Below, in pieces: positions 12,120 to 22,980 of a DNA stretch of 64,000 bases (the first letter of the stretch is position 1; each line of letters opens with the position of its first letter). The DNA is from Chrysogorgia sp. JL179-B06 (taxonomy: Eukaryota > Cnidaria > Anthozoa > Scleralcyonacea > Chrysogorgiidae), in NCBI GenBank assembly GCA_035772405.1, contig JAYKKM010000509.1:153501-217500 (forward strand), in the 5' to 3' direction. The notes under the pieces are model-generated. The model did no database searches. It was not told where the DNA came from and saw only the letters and a list, made by a program, of their open reading frames with translations. Position numbers and translations under genes: made by a program.

Positions 12120-12505
12120 CTAGAATTATAAAATTTGTGGTTCCAAACTAGGTGGATATAGTCATATAGATATAAGGTTCACTCACATCAACTAAATATA
12201 CACTAGCTTTTGTTTGAGTTAGGTGAGATTTTGCGTTCATACGACATTTGGAAATGGCCATGCATCTTCCATGCATCTTGCTTTATTGCAATAATATAAT
12301 AATTGGCGATAACAGATAAGACACATTGTGAAGATATACCAATCTCGTGGAAAATAATGAACAACCATGAAGCGAACATAATATGTCTACCTGCAACTGT
12401 GAATTACATCAGGAATAAACGATGCGCGATACCACGAAGTTTATGCGGTCTAAATGGACTCGCACCGGTAATGCTCAACGAAGGAACACGCGCGCGAAAA
12501 GGTTA
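12120..12505. other. Left-gene intron 1 sequence, nothing recognised
   Basis: AT-rich sequence upstream of the F5/8C acceptor. A short open frame at 12303-12506 has no recognisable domain and is probably chance. Confidence 0.5.
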
Positions 12506-12844
12506 GGACACACGAGGCGACAAATCCCAGGGACATGTCGCGGGGACATGTAGCAGGGACAAATCCCGTCGTGTGTACTAGGCAAAACTTTGTCGCGGGG
12601 ACAAAATGTTGTCCCCGAAACAGGTTGCATGTATTCAAAATGATTTGAATTCGTGCGACATGTCGCGGTGACAAAAGTATGTCCCCGTGACTTGTCCCAT
12701 CGTGTGAATAGCTCGTGCAACTAGTCCCCGGGACATGTCCTGACATGTCCCCGCGACATGCCCCTGCGATTTGTCGCTTCGTGTGTCCTCAACAAGGGAA
12801 ATGTCCCCGCGACACGCCCCCGCGATTTGTCGCCTCGTGTGTCC
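12506..12844. mobile_element. MITE with perfect 21-bp TIRs and CGCGGGGACA subrepeats
   Basis: Positions 12506-12526 and 12824-12844 are perfect inverted repeats beginning GGACACACGAGGCG. A third terminal-like segment occurs at 12767-12788 in the right-end orientation, so the right end may be duplicated or two copies nested. The interior is built of GGGGACA/TGTCCCC and TGTCGC motifs in both orientations. Confidence 0.85.
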
Positions 12845-12847
12845 CAT

Positions 12848-13067
12848 AGTTCGTAATGTCAATTGCGCATCGAAATGACGTGTTCTGCATCGGGATAAAA
12901 CTTATTTAAATTCATAACATCAGGCTAAAACCACAACAGACATCTGCATTTCTATTTGCACTTGCAAATTCGTTATACTGAATTCCCCAGCCCGATGTTA
13001 TAAATTGAAGTAAGTTTTATCCCAACACAGAACGCGTCATTTTGATGCGCAGTCGACATTACGAACT
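12848..13067. mobile_element. 220-bp fold-back MITE
   Basis: Inverted arms of about 80 bp: AGTTCGTAATGTC at 12848 mirrors GACATTACGAACT ending 13067. Internal pairs include GGGATAAAACTTA and the CATCGAAATGACG / CGTCATTTTGATG block. It abuts the preceding MITE almost directly. Confidence 0.85.
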
Positions 13068-13305
13068 GGCTTATAGGATTAGTTATTTTTAATAGTCATC
13101 CACAGCCTATATGTATTAAGTTAGAATCTGTTTAGAAAACCGATTGTTTGTCGATTTACGATATTGCCGTAGAATCGCGCTTGCTATGCATACATTTGAA
13201 GTTGTATAGTTATTAAAAGGTTTGGTTAATATTAAATTCAATGATGAGATGAACTAAAACATATGGTTTGTCATTGTTTATTATCTTAATTTTTCTGTTA
13301 AAACG

Positions 13306-13400
13306 TCCTTGAAAATGCAGGAAATATAGCCGTTTCGGAGGCTTAGAATTCAATGCGTCCCCCTGTACCACTGAGCTATTGAGACACTGTCAGGACAGTC
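13306..13400 (-). other. tRNA-like D-arm sequence, degenerate
   Basis: Reverse complement contains AATAGCTCAGTGGTACAGGG, the A-box/D-arm signature of tRNAs, but no matching T-arm or acceptor stem follows. Probably a remnant of a tRNA-derived SINE; not a functional tRNA. Confidence 0.35.
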
Positions 13401-13589
13401 AGATAATTTTCAGACGCCTTTCTTTTCCCCAATCTCAACCGGAAGACATCACATCTTCACATACAGCTGAGCCTCTCACTTCGAACGACTTTACCTGTAG
13501 CGTCGACAGTCATATTATTTTGAAGTATATTAACTATTACATTATTACATTACAATTAACGTGACCCTAAACTCAATTATTGTCTTATT

Positions 13590-13700
13590 TGGAAGAACTT
13601 TTAAAATGATAAAGTAACTTCTTTTGAAGATTTTCGTTTCTTCGCTTTCTTTTTGACATAATCAGTTTGTTTGATATGCAAATGTACGAAATTTACGTCA
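13590..13700. repeat. Solo arm of the MITE family seen at 63431-63876
   Basis: The block TTTGGAAGAACTTTTAAAATGATAAAGTAACTT (13590-13622) followed by TTTTGAAGATTTT recurs at 63460-63505 and inverted at 63795-63834. Here only one arm is present; the other was probably lost or displaced by the element at 13707. Confidence 0.7.
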
Positions 13701-13706
13701 CACATA

Positions 13707-14647
13707 CAGTAAAAACCCGCGTATAAGAACCTAGATTTTTCCAAGTTAGCCTAAAAAGGTTCTTATATAAATGGTGTTTACTGCAAAATTAGCTAGGTTA
13801 TTTAGGTTCTTAAACAGGTTCTTATTTTCTTAAGAAAAAAGCGACTTGGTTTTGGTATAAGTGTGGTCTATTATTTATATAAATTATGCATAGATTTTCT
13901 CCAAATGACTGCAATCTAAGCAAATACAAACCCTATATGCACTTTAAAGCTACACTGTATATGTAATTTACAACTTACTGTGTGTAAATTCAATGGAACA
14001 AAATAACGTATACAACTGTAGACATAACATAACTGTAGACATAGACCGGACTTTCTAAGATTAAAAACACTCAAATTTAGTTCATTTAAGAAAACCCTAC
14101 TTGAATACTATTATGACGCTCTTTACTCCATCTATAACCAGGACGACCCACGTACGTGGAAATCCATTTGCCTAAAATGTAACTCAGCACGTCGCCTCGA
14201 GAAATCCCTCACTTGTTGTTATTGATTTTTGCTACAGACTTTTCTTTTCATCTTAGTATTTATGTAAATATAACCTCAATTTTTTAAACTCTTTTTTTTT
14301 AATTATACACGGGGCCACAGTAATTGGCGTAAGCTGTAGTGGTATCCCTGCCAGACTTTTTTTACATGTTATATATATATTTTTATATTTTATATGTTAA
14401 TTTACTAATGGCGAATCGAAATAAATAAATAAATATACACTATTTGTCTGGTTCTGGCTCATTTTCATTACTTTGTAGAGTTTATTTTCTTTGATTTATA
14501 AATTTTTAGTTTTGACTCTATTTGATAAAATAAGAACCTGCTTTTAAATTTTAGCCTAAAACAGGTTCTTATGTAAAGGGGTCTAATTGGAAAATCTTAG
14601 CCTAACAGGTTCATAAAATCTAGGTTGTTATACGCGGGTTTTTACTG
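13707..14647. mobile_element. Mariner-like TIR element with TA target duplication, interrupted by a LINE
   Basis: Ends CAGTAAAAACCCGCGTATAA (13707) and its near-perfect inverse (to 14647) are flanked by TA on both sides, the Tc1/mariner target signature. Subterminal copies of AAGAACCT and TTAGCCTAA occur in both arms. No transposase frame is present. A LINE 3-prime end (14049-14435) sits inside. Confidence 0.82.
14049..14435 (+). mobile_element. LINE 3-prime end nested in the mariner-like element
   Basis: Codons 14049-14225 give the C-terminal tail of a LINE reverse transcriptase: FKKTLLEYYYDALY, DDPRTWKSICLKCNSARR, LTCCY then stop. The 3-prime UTR includes CACGGGGCCACA and a final AAATAAATAAATAAAT tail at about 14419-14435. 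This tail motif is typical of CR1/L2-like elements. Heavily 5-prime truncated. Confidence 0.85.
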
Positions 14648-14748
14648 TATCTTTCTTTGTGCCTCCCGACCTAGCTAAATATCTATTAACATTATTCTGC
14701 AAAATGGCTAGCTGATATTTTTAACCTTCTGGTTATTTCGGGTTGCTA

Positions 14749-14837
14749 GCCTGCGAAGCAGGCGTTTAGGGGTGTTGGGGGAGGGGTAAAGCGGAAAGGC
14801 CCTCGCCCCCCTCCCCCTAATGCCGCCACGCAGGCTA
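14749..14837. mobile_element. 89-bp MITE with direct target repeats
   Basis: GCCTGCG and CGCAGGC ends with internal GGGGTGTTGGGGGAGGGG / CCCCCTCCCCCTAA form a hairpin. The sequence CGGGTTGCTA occurs immediately on both sides (14739-14748 and 14838-14847), a credible 8-10 bp target-site duplication as in hAT elements. Confidence 0.78.
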
Positions 14838-15063
14838 CGGGTTGCTAGACCCGAAACATTTTTTAAAGTTAATGCAATTTATTTTTTTGGTTTAGAATAA
14901 AAGCACTCCTAAAATTAGGAAGGATGTTCTTTTAAATTTTGGCGATAGCTGTTTTTGTTTTTAAGTTGTTCAAGTTTTTGTAATATGCGAATAAGGCATA
15001 TGATGACGTAAGATCATCAAACTTTCTCTAAACTTTGCATGTATTTACAGATAAATAAACTAA

Positions 15064-15338
15064 AAAAGACAGTTCAAGTTATGTAGTCGTCATTGTAACC
15101 GATTACTTTCCAGACTTCTTAATTTAAAAAACAAAACTATTTGTTTTCTCTCAAGTGCGGATCATTTTGGAGCTGGTAATATTGAAGGAAGATGCTACAA
15201 ACCTAACTAATCTTATACCAAAGTGTGAAGTTGTAGTAAACTCTACTATGGCAGAAAACAAAGATTTTCTGAGCCTGAATTTAGAGGTCTGGAAACAAAT
15301 CGGTTACCATGACGAGTACATAACTTGAACTGTCTTTT
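15064..15338. mobile_element. MITE with about 60-bp TIRs
   Basis: AAAAGACAGTTCAAGTTATG (15064) is mirrored by CATAACTTGAACTGTCTTTT ending 15338. The arms continue with GTAACCGATT and CCAGAC. No coding frame. Confidence 0.85.
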
Positions 15339-15479
15339 ATTCCCTAGAGTTAAACGGCTCAAAGGCGTACCCTAACGGCTAACACGCGGCACCGGTATAG
15401 CTTATAATCTGCGCCGAATGCGAGGTTAGTTTACGTGTTTTTTTCAAGTAACGACGAAAGTAATCGCTGTGCAACACGC

Positions 15480-15720
15480 AGGGGCGCGGGGGCATGCGGG
15501 AGCAGCCGTATGCCCTTTGGTACCATTACAATATCCTATACTTCGTTTTGAATTGATTTTATCACTCCAAGTTCAAATTAATACTGCCCAAATTCGGAAA
15601 GCAAAAACATTTAAATTTTGCGAGCGAGATGCGTAATGAGGAAAATGAGGAGGAACGAGCCAGAATTAATCGTCACTGGTCGTCGTGGTCGACGATTTAC
15701 GAAGTATAGCTTGTGTAATT
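15480..15720 (-). repeat. Segment B: inverted copy of 29940-30185
   Basis: Reverse complement of this stretch matches the region just upstream of the right-gene first exon (blocks GCTCGTTCCTCCTCATTTTC, GCATCTCGCTCG, GGTACCAAAGGGCA-like). In the left arm it lies 4.4 kb inside intron 1, so the two arms are not collinear here. Confidence 0.75.
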
Positions 15721-15829
15721 TGGTAACGCAGACGCATGAACGCAACTGACGCAAGCATTTTGTATTTGTTAAATATTAAAATAGCCGTTTTCTAACAAAT
15801 TAATAATAAAACAGCCGCCGTTGGCTGTA

Positions 15830-16085
15830 ATTATCCAGTGAGAGAAGCCGAGACATCAAATTAGGTTCAAGATTTTATGCATTTAATGTTAACAAAGAAA
15901 CTATATTGGCGACACTAAACCTATTTCGCGAGCGTCACAGTTTGATTTGCTTGCAAACTCGGAGCTTCTAATGATCTCTCGTCAATTTGCATTACGGAAA
16001 TATGCAGGCTTCAAAATCAGCTCATTACATACAACAGAAAGCTCAATCCAGTCCTATTTTTGAGATCAGTGCCTAATACTTATTT
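15830..16085 (-). repeat. Segment C: inverted copy of 32510-32790
   Basis: Reverse complement matches right-gene intron 1 (CTGATCTCAAAAATAGGACTGGATTGAG, CTCCGAGTTTGCAAGC, CTATTTCGCGAGC-like blocks in short runs). It directly follows segment B here, whereas in the right arm the two are 2.3 kb apart. Confidence 0.75.
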
Positions 16086-17470
16086 CTAGCAAGTTGTTTA
16101 TGGTATGAATTAAGCTATAATAAGGTGGCGTTACTCCGGGTTTGTTGCCAAGTACAATTGTGTAAAATTAAAGCTGATTTAGTGATTAAGGGTTTAAAAG
16201 GAAATCAGTTTCTTCTCTGTAAAACATCTATAATTTATTAGTTATTGCTTATCGTTAATTACTTTGGGTCAATTTTGTTCTGTTCTACACTTTCATTAGC
16301 ATACCATTTAGGTGCAGAGCTTGAGTGTCATATGTCCCACTGTGGTCCCACTTATATGTAAACTCTCTATAAAAAGTTTATTGTTATGAAATACATGTAG
16401 ATGTTTATTATTATTATTATTTTTTATTAAATTTAAAAAATTAACGTTCTTAATTATACAAAAACATTCTTTCCGAAATGTAAATTTGCTGAAACTTCCC
16501 TAAAACCAAAAAAAAAAGTTGGGGTCACCGACCTTGTTTCGAAGATATGGCATATCGCAGATCACCTCTTACTCCGTATGGTGACGTCATGGTGACCAAT
16601 TTACGAGTTGAGTAAAAATCGCATTGCACAACTTTTTCTTGAACCTTTTGACAAAGATATTTTTTTATTTTTCGCAACTAGTAATTTTATACAAGAAAAC
16701 ATGGTATTTTAGGGAAAAAAACAGCTAACAGGGTTTATTATGATAAAGAAAGGTCGTTTCCCATATCTTTAACATGTTATTTGAAGAAAAATTCATCAAA
16801 AATGTAAAATATTGTAAGTTGTAGAAATGATTTTTCTCTAAGTTTCTGTTATAACACGTAAAAGTGGTAGAAGAAAATAATTATTAAGGAAAAAATTATG
16901 GTAACCGACCTTCTTTAAGAACTATGGCCTTAAACCGGCATTATCAAGTAGTTTACAAACCGACTTGCACATGCAGGGAGCCCTAGCTAGACTTGTGTAA
17001 CCGTTCTCGGACAAAATTGATTTAGTCCCTTAATAACTCTTCCCTACCAGTACATAAGCGGCCATTGTTAGATTTGGCACTAAATTATCCTAAAATGGTC
17101 GGAATTTTTTGAAAGTGTTGCATAATGACCATAAAAGCACTGATTATTGGATGTGCGCAGTAAATGTGCGCAATGCAAAACTGAGGAATCACCTTAAGTT
17201 ATATATGATGATTAAAAAAATACATCTATTTATAAATATCCTCTTAAAACGTTCTGTTCGGACTTAACGTAAAATAAATGGGAAACCACGCTATCTTAAT
17301 ATTCTAATTTATTTTTTAATTCCATGGCTATTCTTAGATATCACATTCCAAATTCGTCTATCCTGACACAACCATGTCAGTTATGGTAGTGGCCTGCTTT
17401 AAATACCCAAATCTAAGGTATATTTGGAGTAGTGCACGCAGTATAGCCCGCACTGAAACCACTCAATAGC
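16086..17470. other. AT-rich intron sequence, no gene recognised
   Basis: Left-gene intron 1. Contains a short TTA microsatellite (16408-16430) and two similar blocks, GGTCACCGACCTTGTTTC at 16523 and GGTAACCGACCTTCTTTA at 16900, which may be parts of an old repeat. No exon-like frame with splice signals was found. Confidence 0.5.
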
Positions 17471-17936
17471 TCTAAGGCCGATTTCCCTGAGTCCTCGCAC
17501 GAAGCAACTCGCAGCTCGCTGCAGGTACTCGCATGGTTTCCACTGTATTTCCACCACATGTATAGCTCGTTGCGATAACTCGCGGGGTTTCAAGACTGAT
17601 GAAGCGATAGCCGAGTTTTTTTAGAAGCACTCTTCTGAGTGTTTCAGATATAGCACCTCAAACAAATCGGTATTTACGAGAAATCGAGGTGAAAGTTCGA
17701 TTAATTTATGTAATTTCTTCCTTCACTATCTATGCAAATTAACAATAGACACGGTAATGATTTCCTTTGTGCAGTTTTCCCCATGAATTACTAATGAATT
17801 GAATGATTAGTACTTGCCTCTAGTAAAAAATAGTTCAAAATTTAGCCCACGAGGGCTAAAACACTCGCAACGAGCTTGCGAGTGCTCGCAGAGAGCTGCG
17901 AGTTGCTTCGTGCGAGGACTGGAAATCCGCCTTTAG
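17471..17936. mobile_element. MITE with GCGAGT-rich termini
   Basis: TCTAAGGCCGATTTCC (17471) followed by AGTCCTCGCACGAAGCAACT is mirrored by AGTTGCTTCGTGCGAGGACT and GGAAATCCGCCTTTAG ending 17936. Subterminal regions are built from ACTCGCA / TGCGAGT motifs; the interior is AT-rich. Confidence 0.82.
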
Positions 17937-18660
17937 ATTGTCGTTGACTACTGGTATGATAAAGATCCTGCAAGTCTTCCACCCAATTGCAAGCGCATCT
18001 CGTACAAATCACGTAGTGTAGTTTCCTGGAACTTGTCGTAAAAGCTTTTAGTACGTTTCTCATGTTACTGTTAATAAAACATTATTAAAGTAAGCGAAAT
18101 GCCAAATGTTTAGATCATCTTTATTAAATCTGTTGGGTTCTAATAACTTTGTTTCTGCAGAATGAACATTTTCCCGCAAAGGGACTGATCGTTATTTATG
18201 GTCGGGGTGGGGGGCAGAAATTTAACCGTCCCAACCTTTAATGGTTATTCTTTTGAATAATAATTCTCATTAATAATTCATAAACCAACTTTTCTCATTA
18301 ATAATTCATAAACCAACTATCCAATTGCTGCTACGAAATTAGTCACATGCATGCGTCTTTATAATAGCTAAAGCACACTTATTCATGCAGAAACACAATA
18401 CTTCTCGTGAATAAAGATTTTCATATAAAGATTTTTTATATAAAGATTTTTATATAAAGATTTTTTGTATAAAGATCGTATTTGACATTAACATAATTAT
18501 AGTTTCAACACATAATGATAATTCTCGCACAACAACATTCAAATTTAAGAACTACCACGATCTAGCTCTTTACAAGAATCACTTTTCAGCAAAATTGAAA
18601 GTACAATTATTGAACACACAACTTGACATGTTCGTGTTAACATTTGATACCCTCTCACCT

Positions 18661-18921
18661 TCACTCGCACGTACGCATCGGTAAATTACTCAACATTTCG
18701 TCGGGAACGTCAAATCTAAAATCAGCCAAACTGAAGTCTATTAAATCCTTACATTCTTCTTTCAAATCACTGTTCGCCCTCTCTGTTATATTCCTTGGAG
18801 GTCCTAAAATAGTACTCACACGCTTTTCTTGCTCTTCGTTTTTTGGTTATCGAAATCTTCGCTTTGGAGGCATATCAAAGACAAACGCTGCCGAGAATGT
18901 GGGCTTCGGCATTACCACGCC
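18661..18921 (-). pseudogene. Coding-like fragment carried inside the GGACTGATC element
   Basis: On the minus strand a frame from 18921 to 18661 reads MPKPTFSAAFVFDMPPKRRF, then a TAA, then VSTILGPPRNITERANSD, LKEECKDLIDFSLADF and DVPDEMLSNLPM before a stop. The composition is protein-like (charged, no low complexity) with a single internal stop. The shorter copy of the element lacks it. It could be a remnant of an element-encoded protein or a captured host exon; the protein was not recognised. Confidence 0.4.
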
Positions 18922-19054
18922 TCGGCATTTAAAATTCATATTCAAATTTTTGGTAGAGGACAACCAAGTTGCTATTCCCTAGAGATTTTATTTCCTATTT
19001 AAAATCCATGTTTCTCATTCACAGTTTTTGAAGCCATTCAAAAAACTCGCATCA

Positions 19055-19117
19055 CGTGTTTTATCAGATATAAAACACTCGGGCTACGCCCTCGTGTTTT
19101 ATATCTGATAAAACACT
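19055..19117. repeat. 63-bp hairpin
   Basis: GTGTTTTATCAGATATAAAA and its inverse flank a short GC-rich loop (CTCGGGCTACGCCCTCG). It lies inside the 18182-19545 element. Confidence 0.85.
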
Positions 19118-20115
19118 GCTGCTCGTTTTTTAAATAGTACATGAAAATCTTTTACCCAACCTAAGAAGAAAAAAGTTAGATAAAACCCAATTCCTAGCAT
19201 ATCGTCGATACAAGTTTTAATAACAAATCCAAATAGATATACAGTCAGATCCTAACTGTAACATTCAGATTATTATCTCCCTATACAGAGCAGGAATCCA
19301 AGGAAAACAAGGAGAGGAATACAATAACAAAAGCTAATGTGCAATGATGACTAAGGAGAACTGATGATGAGATTCCAATTTTAAATGACGAACTCTTAAT
19401 TTCTTTATGTAAATAGTCATAAAAATTTTGCTACCCAACCCTTTAGAGAAGTGATTTTTTTACCTAACCATTTAGGTCTTAGAATTTTCAGTTACGCAAC
19501 AATTACTCTTCGGGCCCCACCCCAGCCATAAATAATGATCGGTCCTATAAAAGGATATCTTTAGAAAAAACGCAAATGTACTCGCTTATTAGCTACGTTG
19601 AAAAAATATGCATTTACGCGCGCGAAGCTGCCGTACAAACGCAAAACATTCGTAGGAAAGCGCAGCACTGCAGGAAAGCAACTTTGGAACGTTCTCTGGT
19701 CAACTTAGGCTGTTACGTGTTGAACCAGAAAAGAACATGGCCACATTATAAATGGAGGTACTCACCCCAATTGTTTCAGTATAAACATGTTTTGTACGTG
19801 CAGTCGATTAAGCAAGTACGCGAGCAAGAAAGTGCCTCAAAGTGACCAAGAAAGTGCCTCACGTTCTGAGCGGAGACGAAAACAAGAGCAGCTTTTCTTT
19901 TTTCATTGCTTCTCATGCAAAATACTTGTGGAATTGCGAGACCTTTTTCAAACAAAAGCAAACTGCTTTGATGAGCAAATAAACAAGTTCACTGTACAGC
20001 TTTCGATTTTTAGCACATACTTCGGCATCGCGACCGAGTGCATTGTGCTTGGTCTTTGTCTTTTGCCACAAAATAATAATATAGGCTTCAAAAACCGAGA
20101 TCGTGAAAAACATAC

Positions 20116-20188
20116 CTGGTTCAGACATCACAGGAATTGCCTGTTGCGCGACAATAAGCGAAATGAACAAAAACACAACCAGTTTCAT
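20116..20188 (-). CDS. Left gene, first coding exon (signal peptide)
   Basis: ATG at 20186-20188 (minus) opens MKLVVFLFISLIVAQQAIP, a textbook signal peptide with a short basic start and a hydrophobic core, ending after about 24 codons in VMSEP. The donor GTATGT (20110-20115) leaves phase 1, which joins in frame to the F5/8C exon at 12119. The exon is 73 nt, exactly the size and phase of the right-gene first exon (30309-30381), with which it shares most residues and also flanking sequence on both sides. The start is supported by an in-range TATA box and by the conserved GCAGCGAC just before the ATG in both genes. Confidence 0.88.
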
Positions 20189-20308
20189 GTCGCTGCTTTC
20201 TTTTGCTTCAAATAAAACTTTGATTAGTGTCTGTTTGACGAGTATGATTGAGCTAGATACTTCTCTGATCTTGGTACTTGCTCTGTGCTGGACGATGGGA
20301 CGATGCCC

Positions 20309-20316
20309 TTTATATA
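20309..20316 (-). promoter_or_regulatory. TATA box of the left gene
   Basis: TATATAAA on the minus strand, followed by GGGC, lies about 120 bp upstream of the left-gene ATG, leaving room for a 5-prime UTR of roughly 90 nt. The following CAGAGCAAGTACC and AGATCAGAGAAGTAT blocks are conserved upstream of the right gene, but the TATA itself is not. Start site inferred only. Confidence 0.55.
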
Positions 20317-20317
20317 A

Positions 20318-20366
20318 GCATATATGTATGTATATGCATATATGTATATATATGTATATATGTAAA
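20318..20366. repeat. TATATGTATG microsatellite upstream of left gene
   Basis: Short run of ATATGTAT-type repeats directly upstream of the TATA box. Confidence 0.8.
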
Positions 20367-21039
20367 TGAATGACCCGAAGTTAATTCGCCAAATCTAATT
20401 TCATTATTTAACGATGAAAATACAATGAGAATATTACTGCGCAGATTGGAAAGAACTTAAACAGCAATTTTAGCGCGCCGCGGAAAGTGACCTACATAAA
20501 GTGTCACGAGAGATCGCCTTAATGGTCTCAAGTGAATCCGGATATGTCCTGTTGTAATGTTTACCCGGCGCGAATTTTTGCAGCCATGCTACTGCATGCC
20601 TTTGCTACGATACCGCACTCGCAGTACTACAATCGCATCATCTTTCACGACAACGTAGTTTGTTATTGTTTTCTTCAGTCTCACTGTCTATATGAATTAA
20701 TTATTCTTATCTACACTAACGCCTACAAACACCCACGATTGCACTTTTAATACATTAATCATAATATTATGATCTCCCAATTTTATCAAATTTATCAAAT
20801 TCATAACTTACAATGTCAACGTCAACACTCTTAGTACCCGTAACTTGTACCTTGTGTTCCTATCATGTACTATATAGTTATTATTATTGTGGTATACTCA
20901 ATACCAAAATAATTCTCAATGTCTGTTTTGCCAGCACGCTGACGAACCCACCATACCAATAATGCCATCTCCCGGTAATTTTCGTGACAAATATTTTGAC
21001 GTAGCTGAAATGGTCTTGCGCCGACCATCTCTCTATCGA

Positions 21040-21160
21040 TTCTCTATCTCGCTAACTCTCTATCTCGCTAACTCTCTATCTCTCTATCTCTCTATCTCTC
21101 TATCTCTCTAACTCTCTATATCGCTAACTCTCTATCTCTCTATCTCTCTATCTATATCAG
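21040..21160. repeat. TCTCTATC / CTAACTCT microsatellite
   Basis: Tandem TCTCTATC octamers with interspersed CTAACTC variants. The reverse-complement counterpart occurs at 29030-29105 in the opposite arm. Confidence 0.9.
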
Positions 21161-21169
21161 AAAAAACAT

Positions 21170-21387
21170 AATAATTCAGCTTTTCTCTCCCTTTTAAATA
21201 AAGGTTTAAAGATGACACGAAGGTCGATTTGTCGGAAACCAGAATTGAAAAGTTCGATAAGTTTGGTACAGATTTCCAGTGAATGAGTACCGATAAATGG
21301 AAGGCAAAAATATATAACACGCTTAGGGACCGTTATATCACTAACAGATGGAGAAAAAACCTTATCAAGAAAAACCCTATAAGACAA
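21170..21387 (-). mobile_element. Penelope-like retroelement fragment
   Basis: Minus-strand frame contains VIYFCLPFIGTHSLEICTKL, then IDLRVIFKPLFKRER, resembling the segment between reverse transcriptase and GIY-YIG domains of Penelope-like elements (pattern LPF.G.HS...L...F). Only about 75 residues are present. Assignment rests on motif memory and is moderate. Confidence 0.5.
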
Positions 21388-21488
21388 CGGTCGAAGAAAA
21401 CAGCAGGGTAACCATTGCTAACAAGAAAATGTTATGCTTAATGACTTCAGAATGAAATATTTGGTAGGAGGTGCAAATCTTAGAATAA

Positions 21489-21610
<122 letters not shown>

Positions 21611-21906
21611 TAAAGCGAATGTGATGTTGTTCACGGAACGTTGAAAGTGCTCAATACCATAAAGGTAGAGCGAATATATAGTGAAAGTGGTCTTACCTCA
21701 AAATGATAAAAGCCGCAACTGTCAGTTTCACGCAAGGCGATCTTATATATATATTATATATATTTTAGTTGCCTGATGATCGTGTAAAGCGTGAAACTCC
21801 GAGTAGCGACAATAAAGTTTTTAAGTTTACTATATAACTGCTCTACTGTTTACAGTATTGAGCACTCTTTTATCCTTAGCCAACATTCTATCCAAAAATT
21901 TGTCTT

Positions 21907-22083
<177 letters not shown>

Positions 22084-22172
22084 TTATGATATTGTCACTC
22101 GGTAATATGATGATGAGATGAAAATAATGTTCTCGAGTGAATGAGCCCAAACCGCGTAAGCAGAAAACTGCT

Positions 22173-22242
22173 GCCGGCTGGGTTTTGATCCCGCTACCTT
22201 TGATTTACTAGTTCAATGCTCTTACCACTGAGCTACAAGGTC
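22173..22242 (-). tRNA. tRNA-Thr(AGT)-like sequence (probable SINE head)
   Basis: Contains TAGCTCAGTGGTAAGAGC (A box), an anticodon loop CTAGTAA (anticodon AGT) and a T-arm GGGATCAAAACCC. Acceptor pairing is imperfect. Likely a tRNA pseudogene or SINE head, not a working tRNA. Confidence 0.4.
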
Positions 22243-22295
22243 AAGGCGATGGAAGCCTCAGATTTATGATTTATATACTGAATTTCATCGCCTTG

Positions 22296-22366
22296 ACCGT
22301 GTAGCTCAGTGGTAAGAACATTGAACTAGTAAATCAAAGGTCGTGGGATCAAAACCCAGCCACGGC
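22296..22366 (+). tRNA. tRNA-Thr(AGT)-like sequence, plus-strand partner
   Basis: Same structure as its inverted partner: TAGCTCAGTGGTAAGAAC, loop CTAGTAA, T-arm TGGGATCAAAACCCA. Acceptor stem pairs at 5 of 7 positions, slightly better than the partner. No CCA-proximal features can prove function. Confidence 0.4.
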
Positions 22367-22980
22367 AAGCAATTTTCTGCTTACGCGGTTTGGGCTTATT
22401 CAGTCGAGAACATTTCATCTCATCATATATATATATATATATATCTTTCTCGGCTCTATCTATATCTATCTATATCTATAGAAAAAAAACATATAGTAAT
22501 TCAGCTTTTCTCTCCCTTTTATTTCCATTCCCAACTTAGTTTATCACGTTTATTGAATCGTGCATGTGGAAAATTAGTTGTGGAAAACAATTTCTAAAAA
22601 ACAAACATTCCAAATTACACCTTTTCCTCGATTAGATCAGAGACCTCGATTTTAACATTCGTGCCTTAACCTAATTAGTATCTACGTGTGAATCGCGCCT
22701 CAGATTAAACCAGAAGTTCCACACATCGTCTCAAGCGCCTCTAGAGAGGAACGCAATTATATAAAAGACGGCTCGCAGCAAAAACAGATAGGACAGAAAA
22801 AGCAGAATTTAGTAGTTACATTTTCAGTTAAACACAATGCATTATAGTGTTGTTTCACGGGACGTCAAAGTGGCATGTAGCAGGTCACGTTCAAGGTTTT
22901 TCAAAAACAACAGATCGAATAACTAACGTAAATTCTTGTCAATATAAACATTAATTACTCGGCAACAGCTTCTCCGACAA

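Larger units (their letters stand above)
18182..19545. mobile_element. 1.36-kb TIR element (GGACTGATC family, long copy)
   Basis: GGACTGATCGTTATTTATGG at 18182 is mirrored at the right end (to 19545) by the inverse of GGACCGATCATTATTTATGG; subterminal GGGGTGGGG also pairs. Motifs of the type GGTTGGGTAA recur inside. The right arm of the duplication lacks this element: there TTTTCCCGC runs directly into TAAAGGCGTC (30875-30890, complement), giving an empty site. A shorter relative lies at 22981-23682. Confidence 0.85.
22110..22426. mobile_element. Head-to-head pair of tRNA-like repeats forming a palindrome
   Basis: Arms 22110-22251 and 22286-22426 are inverted repeats separated by about 34 bp. 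Each arm contains a tRNA-Thr(AGT)-like sequence followed by a shared tail (AGCAGAAAACTG / CGCGGTTTGGGC-type). AT repeats flank both sides. Probably a tRNA-derived SINE present as an inverted pair. Confidence 0.75.

Noticed and set aside
19576..20369. Several overlapping open frames around the left first exon
   Set aside because: Only the 20116-20188 exon has paralogue support and splice phase agreement; others are shadows or intron read-through.
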